A stretch of DNA of 64,000 nucleotides, taken from positions 19,805,921-19,869,920 of the forward strand of contig JBCFYV010002255.1 in assembly GCA_039000515.1 (NCBI GenBank), written 5' to 3'. Below are positions 56,545 through 64,000 of this stretch, in pieces. Within the stretch, counting starts at the first letter, position 1, and each line of letters starts with the position of its first letter. Both the position numbers and the translations under genes were made by a program. The notes beneath the pieces were generated by a model that searched no databases, was not told the origin of the DNA, and was given only the letters and a program-made list of their open reading frames with translations. The stretch is from Timema cristinae. Lineage: Eukaryota; Arthropoda; Insecta; Phasmatodea; Timematidae.

Positions 56545-56750
56545 AATAGCAACGACCAGATCGGCATCGGTCTTTATTGCACTCCGGCTCACCCTCAACG
56601 CGGGTATCAGGGACGGCGTTGTGAACCCATTCGTGGCCGTCTGAAGGTAACCCAGGATTCGAACCAAGGGGGCTTAGCAACCACCCCTCTACCAATGAGA
56701 GGCAAGGAATAGTGGGGGTGAGGCCACCCATCCAAAGTTACCGGCACGCG
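56545..56750 (-). mobile_element. tRNA-derived SINE or tRNA pseudogene
   Basis: On the minus strand: CTCTCATTGGTAGAGGGGTG (A-box-like) and TTGGTTCGAATCCTGGG (B box), then a GC-rich body. Single copy in the window; the 66-codon frame here is not a gene. Confidence 0.55.
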
Positions 56751-56759
56751 ATAAAGATG

Positions 56760-57265
56760 GGCTGTGAACGGGGTGGGATGGGGAGGGGCAGTATGTTTTT
56801 TGGTTCCCAGAAGAGGAAATTTCGCGAACCCTAAAGGGGTTTGTTTATTGTGAATGTATTAATATTTTTGTGTTGTTCTGTATATGATTGAGTAAGAATA
56901 AATAACTTTTAAAAGGAATCAAAACATATCTCACAACAAGAGTTATATTTCGTGTTTTCACAGGTTTTTAACTTCATATACACTCTAACGGCAGGTAGTC
57001 GTATCCATCTCTGAGTCCTTGGTTCGGATCCTGACAGGTTTAGTATAGGTCTGATCGTCCTGAATTCACGTACGTCATTTATATATCTCCGGGCTAGATT
57101 TAAAATATGATTATGTTCGGGCGCCAGGTAGTTACACTTTCCCTACCAACGATTAGACTGGGTTTAATTTAAATTAAAGATTACCTGAATTAAAGCATCA
57201 CAAATTAACGTTTAGGATTTAATTAGTGCACATTTTGGTTGGCTATGAATAATTTATATATTGTT
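56760..57265. other. Stretch with weak tRNA-like motif
   Basis: CTTGGTTCGGATCCTGACAG at 57018-57037 resembles a B box with a weak upstream A box; otherwise nothing recognised. Confidence 0.3.
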
Positions 57266-57267
57266 AT

Positions 57268-57492
57268 TTAGCACCGCGTCTTACTACCCGTTCGGGTTAT
57301 ACGCTTAAGTACTAATTATTCTAATGGATTAGGGAATGGGAAGGTTGAATTTAGAGGAAGTGAACCCGCATTTGCGTTGAGGGAGGGTGGAAAATAATTC
57401 ACCCGACCGAGATTCAAACCTCAATATCCCCATCCTCGGCAATCGAGCTCAATATGACTAGCGCGTTAGCCAACTACGCCACCGAGGCAGGT
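57268..57492 (-). mobile_element. SINE family A, copy
   Basis: TTAGCACCGCGTCTTACTAC at left, CATTTGCGTTGAGGGAGGGT body, GAGATTCAAACCTC B box, and GCGTTAGCCAACTACGCCAC at right. Confidence 0.93.
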
Positions 57493-57583
57493 TATAATTA
57501 ATATAAAGAGTAGAAGTTGAGTTGGAGCTACTAGTTCATTTCCAATTATCTAACTGCTCAAGGGTTTAACACACGCCCCCTCC

Positions 57584-57877
57584 ACCCCCCCCCCCCCGCC
57601 TGTAGGTGACCTGGTGGTCTAGGGGTAAGGTGTCAGACTTCTGTGCTGGCGGCCGGGGCTCAATCCTCGGTCCCGGCACAGATTTATCTGATTTCCAAAC
57701 CCTTCCTTCCCTCTGACAAGATATCTTGTGAATGTGGGGAATGCCAGGCCTCCACCGTGGTTCGGATTCCACGTTAAACTGTAGGTCCTTCATTTCATCT
57801 CACAATCACCCTACCATTACAAATTAGCGTAAGTGCGTATAACCCGAACGGGTAGTAGACGCGTGTATATAATAATA

Positions 57878-57921
<44 letters not shown>

Positions 57922-57926
57922 TCAAC
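57584..57926 (+). mobile_element. SINE family B copy with poly-C 5' extension
   Basis: The SINE proper starts at GGTGACCTGGTGGTCTAGGG (57605) and ends with (AAT)n to 57926. A 16-bp direct repeat (AACACACGYCCCCTCC, one mismatch) lies at 57568-57583 and 57927-57942. The 21 bp between the left repeat and the SINE are poly-C plus GCCTGT, which is not part of other copies. Confidence 0.92.
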
Positions 57927-58058
57927 AACACACGTCCCCTCCGTTTGCTGGTGTTATCGCTAGTGTTTTTACAATGGCTGTCGCGAGAGCTTTTTGCAAC
58001 CCTCAACCATCTCCTTGGATGATTTCCTTCTTAAAATAAATCGGCCAAGGTCGCTTAA

Positions 58059-58059
<1 letters not shown>

Positions 58060-58104
<45 letters not shown>
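58060..58104 (+). repeat. (AGT)n microsatellite
   Basis: About 15 AGT units; produces poly-Leu/poly-Tyr spurious frames on the minus strand. Confidence 0.97.
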
Positions 58105-58105
<1 letters not shown>

Positions 58106-58263
58106 TATAGAAAGAAAACCTTTTATAGGATTTAGCAATACATATTTTACTTGCAAAAACAAAACAAAATCTCATTCCGAAGATGTTTTAGCTCTACATT
58201 CCCTGGAGACTTTCGTTAAACATTAAGCCTGGCAACAAAACGTTTGACGTAATTTGACTCATA

Positions 58264-58282
58264 CATCTCTCTCTCTCTCTCT
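58264..58282 (+). repeat. (CT)n microsatellite
   Basis: About nine CT units. Confidence 0.9.
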
Positions 58283-58875
58283 GTCCTTTTTAGTTTATAA
58301 GTTTGTCTTATAAAACAGAATAAACAATAAGGCGTGCAAGACAACAAATTAAATAACGAGGGAATGGCAGATAGATAAATGATAGCGATCAGAATCTCGC
58401 TGTGGATTCAAATGCGTGGAAAGACAAAAGACTGACTAACAAACGACGAGGGATGAATGTAGGCAAGTTTGTTTACATGTTTAAATTTTTTACACATTAT
58501 TTGTATGTATATCGGCATATTTTCATCTAGGTCTATATATAAAACGGAATACGATTTCTTTTGACAATAATCTCCGAATTCTACCAAAGAGATTTTCAAC
58601 GTAAGTTTTTTTTTTAATGAAAGCTTTAAGCTTTATGTGACAAAAAATTTACAATTACAAAAATACTCAAAGGCGAATCCAATATTTTAGAAAGTCTTTT
58701 CCTCTTTGGTTCTTAGATTAAATAGTTAAGAAATTTGTTGTTAAGCCTATTTGTGGAAAACCAAAAGGATAGTACTCCTTTTATAATCACCAACGGCAAA
58801 CCAGCACAACGCCTTAGTCCCTCGACCACCTATGCGAGAAATAGTAGAAACGGAAATAATTTCACATAAATATTT
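58283..58875. other. Stretch without recognised feature
   Basis: Nothing recognised. Confidence 0.4.
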
Positions 58876-58881
58876 TTTTTA

Positions 58882-59139
58882 TTATTATTATTATTTAGCA
58901 CCGCGTCTTACTACCCGTTCGGGTTATACGCTTTAAGTAATAATTACGTTAATGGATTAGTAATTGGGAAGGTTGAATTAGAGGAAGTGAACCCGCATTT
59001 GCGTTAGGGAGAGTGTAAAACCATTTAGGAACCCCCCCCCCCCAGTTCACCCGAATGAGATTCGAACCTCGATCTCCCCGTCCTCAGCAGTCGAGCTAAC
59101 ACGACAAGCGCGTTAGCCAACTACGCCACCGAGGCGGGT
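58882..59139 (-). mobile_element. SINE family A, copy
   Basis: TTTAGCACCGCGTCTTACTA, CGCATTTGCGTTAGGGAGAG, poly-C at 59035-59043, GAGATTCGAACCTCGATCTC, AACTACGCCACCGAGGCGGG. Confidence 0.94.
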
Positions 59140-59732
59140 AAATTCTATCTTCTTCCTCCCTATCTTCATTTGTGTAAATATGTGGCTGTCCTTGGCGGTT
59201 AGTTAAACATGGAGCACAGATATATATTATTTTAATAAACCATTAATTTACTCCAATCTTCTTTTTTCGACTATTTATAATATTTATCAAGGATTTCATT
59301 TCAATGACGGGTTATTTCTTCTCCAGATTTTTTTTCACATCCCTACAGAATGTTCCAAGAGCTCTTGAAAGGGAGTAAGGACTTTATTAGCATCTGGTGT
59401 TGGAGAACTGGCCTCCGTGCTTACCTCCCCCCCTCCCCCTCCCCCACGGTGATTCATGACTCCCCAATTACACTGCAGGGGAGATCCGTGCACTGTGTAA
59501 CTTGCATATTTAGGTCACACCGAGAGGTGGAGTCTGCTACTCTCAAGGAAAATTCTCTTTTTTATCAACTTTTTTTGGGTAAAAAATATAGCTTTTTGCC
59601 TTTCTCCAGCTACATTTTAACTTAATGATTCATCTATTCAAATGTACTTGCATATACTCTAAGATCACTCTAGAAAATAAACTTATGTCTATCCTTCATC
59701 TGAAATTTAAACATTGATTCTATATCTCACCA
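59140..59732. other. Stretch without recognised feature
   Basis: Frame 59350-59625 (plus) of 91 codons has no recognisable domain; not called. Confidence 0.4.
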
Positions 59733-59993
59733 AACCCGCCTCAGTGGCGTAGTTGGCTAACGCGCTTGTCGTGTTGAGCTATACTACCGAGGACGGGGAG
59801 ATCGAGGTTCGAATCCGGTCGGGTGAACTGGGGGTGGTTTTTCCTAAATGGTTTTCCACTCTCCCTCCACGCAAATGCGGGTTCACTTCCTCTAATTCAA
59901 CCTTCCAATTCCTAATCCATTAACGTAATTAGTACTTAAAGCGTATAACCCGAACGGTAGTAAGACGCGGTGATAATATTAATTAATTAATTT
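59733..59993 (+). mobile_element. SINE family A, copy with TSD
   Basis: AACCCGCCTCAGTGGCGTAG to AGTAAGACGCGGTGATAATA. Perfect 10-bp direct repeats TATCTCACCA (59723-59732, 59994-60003). Confidence 0.96.
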
Positions 59994-60003
59994 TATCTCA
60001 CCA

Positions 60004-60620
60004 CTAGAAAGCGTTGTTGGTTCAGTAGGGTGATTGAAGGTCAGAGGGAGTCAAAATCATTATAAAGGACTAAAAAAAATTAAATATTTCTTCTAGAATT
60101 CATTGCAAAAATACCTCCACGCAAGAGAGCGACTGTTAGCGTGCTTGAATTTGCGTCTTAAATTTAGGTATTTTTCCAGTTATTTTCTAGTTGCGTGTAA
60201 ATTAGATGTATTTAATTATTATCTCTTAGATGAGGAATTTAAACTATTTCTTTTGATGTTCATAGCAACAATATATCCATGAAAGAGAGACAATCTTGAC
60301 AGAAGGAATGCAAACATGTAAAGTATTTATTTTGGATCTTTACTACAGGTAGTCGTTAATATATGTGGCGTAGTCGAAATATAAAACATTTCCTTTCCCC
60401 AAACCTGACTGAAATGGGGTTTTTTGGTATAGTTAAGTTGACTCTCTGGAAGAAAAAAAAGTTAACTAACCCGACTGTTTGCGAGCAAACGTGGAAAGGA
60501 GCTAGCTTTATATAATATGCTTAAAAGTGAATAAAAAATTTACGCAAACCAAGAAAATATTACTTAAAAATAAAAAAAAGTATTAAATTACCAATAAAAA
60601 CATTTACTCAACTAGAAGAT
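60004..60620. other. Stretch without recognised feature
   Basis: AT-rich, nothing recognised. Confidence 0.45.
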
Positions 60621-60624
60621 GTTT

Positions 60625-60875
60625 CCAGCTCAGTGTTATGATGATCTATAAGCGTCTCTATAGTAATAAACTGAACTGTTGACGATGGAGAGATTGGTGT
60701 TCGAATCCAGGTTGTCTGTATTTGAGGTGATTTTTCCTAAATGATTTTCCACTTGCCCTACACGTAAATATGGGTACACTTCCTTCAAAATTCAACCTTT
60801 CTCATCCTTAACACTTGATCATATTTAGTACATAAACGCATAACCCGAATGGGTAGTAATATGCGGTAGTAAAAT
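60625..60875 (+). mobile_element. SINE family C, copy
   Basis: GTTCGAATCCAGG B box, GGTGATTTTTCCTAAATGAT, ACACGTAAATATGGGTACAC, ATAACCCGAATGGGTAGTAA. Moderately diverged. Confidence 0.8.
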
Positions 60876-61179
60876 AAATGGTTCTGTGCACCGCACTGAC
60901 TTTCAACCGCTTTTATCTTAAAATAAATATTTCCTAAACACTCGCAAGATTTGTGAAATGAAATAATACGTCTAAACATGTTGCAGAAAAAACTATACAA
61001 ACGATCATAAATGAAATAATATACACTGTTACTTACTTGTGCTATGGTTTTAATGACTAGGAACTATGTTACAGAAAAATTGAGAAAAGAGAATCATCTT
61101 TGTCCAACCAAAGAGCATAATAAACAAATTCACTTTTAAATACCTGAATTAAAAATTGTATTATTTTATATATATATAT

Positions 61180-61635
61180 ATCCTTTTAGCTAAGAAATTA
61201 CTGGTTTTATAAAAATATATTTTAAATAAAAAGATTTTTACTACAACTTTACAATGATAAATTACTTCGCATTTCAAATCGTTCCGGAGAAATTATGAAA
61301 ATTGGAAAATTTCCATCAAGTAAAGTACTCTCAAAATAATTTTCATAAGAAAATGATAACTGCCATTTTGTTTATAATGTCACACAGTATCTAAATATAA
61401 AGTTTAACCAAAATTGTTAAAGCGAATTTCTATAGAATCGATTTTTTCTCTTTCTACCTTTCAGTAAACTACTCCTAAATTTAGGGTTAGAAATCTATTT
61501 CCGAAAAACATCTTGGAGGGGACCTTATAAAAACCTCCAACACCAAGATTTAGCCCAATCAGTAAAATAGTTTTAGACAGACAGACGGCATTGTTAAGAC
61601 AACTTTTTGGTTTTCAGGAGGTCATATACGATACA
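61180..61635 (+). repeat. Dispersed repeat family H, copy 4
   Basis: CAATGATAAATTACTTCGCA, AACCAAAATTGTTAAAGCG, TTTCAGTAAACTACTCCTAA, ACAGACAGACGGCATTGTTA. The usual GGGTCATGAAACG end is cut at the border of the next element. Confidence 0.75.
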
Positions 61636-62098
61636 CTAGCTTTGTTCGTTGTGGGCTCCACCCCTAAACCCCCAATGAGTGTACACTAATGTAATTCCAG
61701 CATTGTTTTGAACGTTGATTTATTTTTACAATTTTATGAATCTAGCTGTCTCATAAGTGTGTCAGAAAATTTTAAAAATATTTGGAAAATGTGCAAAATT
61801 TACCTAAAATTAAAAAAAAACTACATCTGGTAGCAACCCGTTTCTTTTATAGGTCTTACCATTTAGCCACAAGAGACCCCAAAGAAAGGTCCGCTCCGAT
61901 TTTAAAGTTGCTCCGCAATTTTGAATTTCTTTCGGGGGTTAAAAAAATTTTTTTAATTTTTTGGAATTTTCCCGTCGGTTACAGGCTAGAAGCTATAAGT
62001 TTACCAAATTTCAAGTTTTTAGCTCATCTGGAAGTGGGTAAACATTAATGTCAGTCAGTGAGTGAGTGAGTCAGCCATGTGTCTTTATAGTATAGTGA
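61636..62098 (-). mobile_element. Candidate non-autonomous Helitron-like element
   Basis: On the minus strand the element begins TCACTATACTATAAAGACAC (62098) and ends CTAG followed by T (61636). Eleven bases before CTAG there is a short hairpin GTGG-AGC-CCAC. A 5' TC, a 3' CTRR and a hairpin about 11 nt upstream are Helitron hallmarks. There is no helicase frame in 463 bp. The base before TC is T, not the usual A, which weakens the 5' boundary. Confidence 0.5.
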
Positions 62099-62920
62099 AG
62101 TGATACAAAAAAAATCCAAAGTCTGATGATCACGTTTCAAGTTAGCTCCCATTGATAAATCGGTTACGATTGTTTCTATCTCGTTCCGTGTTTGTGATGG
62201 TACCTAAAAGATCGGTTCGTGTTTCCTCCCCCCCCCCCTTCCACCCTTTCAATCATACTCATCCCATCCTGTCGAAATAACCACCCCTGCAATTCACGTG
62301 TGTGCCGGTTGTTTCGGGTCGATACAGCAGACCCAGTTCTTACCGAAGACGTACGGTACGTACCCCTCTTCTGGTTGTTGCTGGTTGCAGCCAGGACTAT
62401 ACATGGGAGGGGTATATTGATCACTGTTGAAAGTATATCTAGGTCACCGTCACAAGAACCGTTGAACAGGTCTATACCACCCTCTCAAATATAGAATCAA
62501 GCTCTTTGTTGTAGGGAATCTTTAGCGAAATTTTTGTGGTGTGGAATCATTATCACGCCTGTCAATATTTTCAAAAGGGTGGAGTTTTGATCCCCAACTG
62601 AGCTCATTCTCTTTTTTTCTTTAAACCCACGTATTAATGCGTTCAAAGGGTCGTGCGTAGCTTATAACAACAGCTAATTTAAAGGGAACAATTAAGAAGG
62701 AGGGAATTTTTAGGTATATTCATTCACAAACTGTTGGGATTATTGTTTGTAAAAAAATTAAACCAAATATATCTACTGAAGCAATAATTAATATTGTTGG
62801 GGGGGGGGGGGAAGAGGTCGTAACTTTTTATTTATTTTTTATTTGGGTATTTAACGTGCACTTTCTGAACAAATTGATCAGATCAGTATATGAGAATTTC
62901 TATGAGCTAAAACAAAAGGG
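62099..62920. other. Stretch with C and G homopolymers, otherwise unassigned
   Basis: Poly-C at 62228-62238 and poly-G at 62800-62811; the open frames at 62176-62494 on both strands have no domain. Confidence 0.4.
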
Positions 62921-62926
62921 CCTACC

Positions 62927-63503
62927 TAGGGATGTGGTATCGATACTGTAATCATTTAAAGTATCGGAAGAAAAATATCGATACCATACTGGTATCGAAA
63001 GAAAAGTATTAATAACAGTAAGTATCGGTATCGAAATTTTAATCTGGATTTTTTTTATCAAGTAATAATTTCAACTTTTGCATAATAATTAATAATAGTA
63101 TTTTATTTAAACAATGAAAACTATAATGATTTAACCATATTATAGTATAGTTAGGTCTATCGCGTCTATGTTATGTGAACTTGAAATGTATGATAGATAG
63201 TATTGTATAATGGAAATTATAAAAGGGGTTAGCGTACCAGTTAGAGTATCTTCTTGCTTGTCATACATAAAACGAGCGAGGATTGAAAAATAGTGTCAAT
63301 TGTTCTTCCTCCACATTCCACTCTCGTAAATATTAAATCTCAGCATGGGCCATGAGTGAAGATAGCAAAAAAATGTGTTTCTTTTGATACCTATCCGATA
63401 CCGAGTGTGAGTACTAATATCAGTAAAAGTATCGAGTAAAAATACTAGTATCGAAATATAATATCAATATGAGTTAAGTATCGATAATATTTTCACATCC
63501 CTA
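62927..63503. mobile_element. hAT-like non-autonomous element rich in TATCGATA motifs
   Basis: TAGGGATGTG at 62927 and CACATCCCTA at 63494-63503 are perfect 10-bp inverted ends. Flanks GGCCTACC (62919-62926) and GACCTACC (63504-63511) form an 8-bp duplication with one mismatch. Both ends contain many GTATCGATA/GGTATCGAA motifs within ~130 bp, like subterminal transposase-binding repeats of hAT elements. Non-coding; a weak tRNA-like stretch lies at 63220-63300. Confidence 0.85.
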
Positions 63504-63559
63504 GACCTACCAATAGTGCCAGGAAAGGTATTTTCAAAAACCTTCCAGTTTTTTTTTTT

Positions 63560-63725
63560 AAATGCCACAATCGACATGGGACTGAAGTCTTTATTTCCCC
63601 TCCAAAGGAAGTTGTGCTACTGATTCTTATCGCTCGAGGAAAATTCGTCAATCCTGGCTAGGTTTGAACCCACGAGCCTCGTGTCCTGAGGCAGCACTTT
63701 AGCCTAATACCACGAGGTCAACTTT
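63560..63725 (-). mobile_element. SINE family F, copy 2
   Basis: On the minus strand: GTTGACCTCGTGGTATTAGG (A-box region), GTGGGTTCAAACC (B box), then AGTAGCACAACTTCCTTTGG and CAGTCCCATGTCGATTGTGG, as at 4125-4310. Confidence 0.72.
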
Positions 63726-63794
63726 TGTCTTAAAAAAAGCTGATAAACCAAGGACCTTAACTCGAGTTTACTTTCACACTGCCTTAATTACACT

Positions 63795-64000
63795 TATTAT
63801 TTAGCACCGCGTCTTACTACCCATTCGGGTTATACGCTTAAGTACTAATTACGTTAATGGATTAGGAATTGGGAAGGTTGAATTAGAGGAAGTGAGCCCG
63901 CAATTGCGTGGAGGGAGAGTGGAAAACCATTTAGGGAAAAACCACCCCCAGTTCACCCGACCGAGATTCGAACCTTGATCTCAACACGACAAGCGCGTTA
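63795..64000 (-). mobile_element. SINE family A, cut by window end
   Basis: TTAGCACCGCGTCTTACTAC at left, GCAATTGCGTGGAGGGAGAG, GAGATTCGAACCTTGATC, then AACACGACAAGCGCGTTA at the last base. The GTCCTCAGCAGTCGAGCT-type segment is deleted. Confidence 0.93.

Noticed and set aside
61782..62048. 88-codon plus-strand frame
   Set aside because: Lies antisense within the candidate Helitron-like element and has no domain.
62176..62494. Overlapping open frames on both strands
   Set aside because: No domain on either strand; one runs through poly-C and none has promoter or splice context.

Overview
This window looks like gene-poor, AT-rich intergenic or intronic DNA from an animal nucleus, most likely an arthropod. 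The clues are degraded non-LTR retrotransposon coding sequence with the wording usual in arthropod elements (e.g. ILPVVLYGCET followed by VLRKxFxPKRDE), many tRNA-derived SINEs with target-site duplications, several MITE-type DNA elements, long (TA)n and (TAA)n tracts, and two short TTAGG-like blocks. I cannot name the species. I found no protein-coding gene. The only intact gene I can support is a tRNA-Leu (anticodon TAG) on the minus strand at 55946-56025. A possible TATA-driven first exon at 24081-24325 (minus) is speculative.

Layout. 1-9 kb: a LINE 3' remnant with an internal 46-bp minisatellite, SINEs, a hAT-like element with a perfect 8-bp duplication (6229-6790), and a foldback element carrying a nested SINE (7787-8205). 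9-20 kb: a second LINE remnant (minus), two copies of one MITE family (MITE-1), one copy of another (MITE-2), several old SINEs, a degenerate AATTAA motif cluster and a heat-shock-element-like site. 20-34 kb: SINE-dense, with AT-cored palindromes at 22.6, 24.4 and 30.1 kb, a third LINE remnant at 27.2 kb that still shows protein homology, a second MITE-2 copy, and a GC-rich 38-bp minisatellite at 30.75 kb. 34001-38706: a homogeneous satellite block of 124 units of 38 bp with visible higher-order structure. 39-50 kb: sparse; SINEs, dispersed AT-rich repeats (family H), a GT-rich tract and a long-TIR, TA-flanked MITE (45815-46304). 50-64 kb: a fourth LINE remnant (mostly 46-bp repeats), dense young SINEs, the tRNA gene, a candidate Helitron-like element (61636-62098), a second hAT-like element (62927-63503) and a SINE cut by the window end.

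How the parts relate. Three SINE families (called A, B and C here) have different tRNA-like heads but the same last ~45 bp, including the dyad ACCCG-AA-CGGGT and a (TAA)n or A-rich tail, which suggests mobilisation by one partner LINE. Family C's A-box region closely resembles the intact tRNA-Leu. Most short open reading frames in the window lie in microsatellites, minisatellites or SINE bodies and are not genes. All family names are my own labels; no database comparison was possible.
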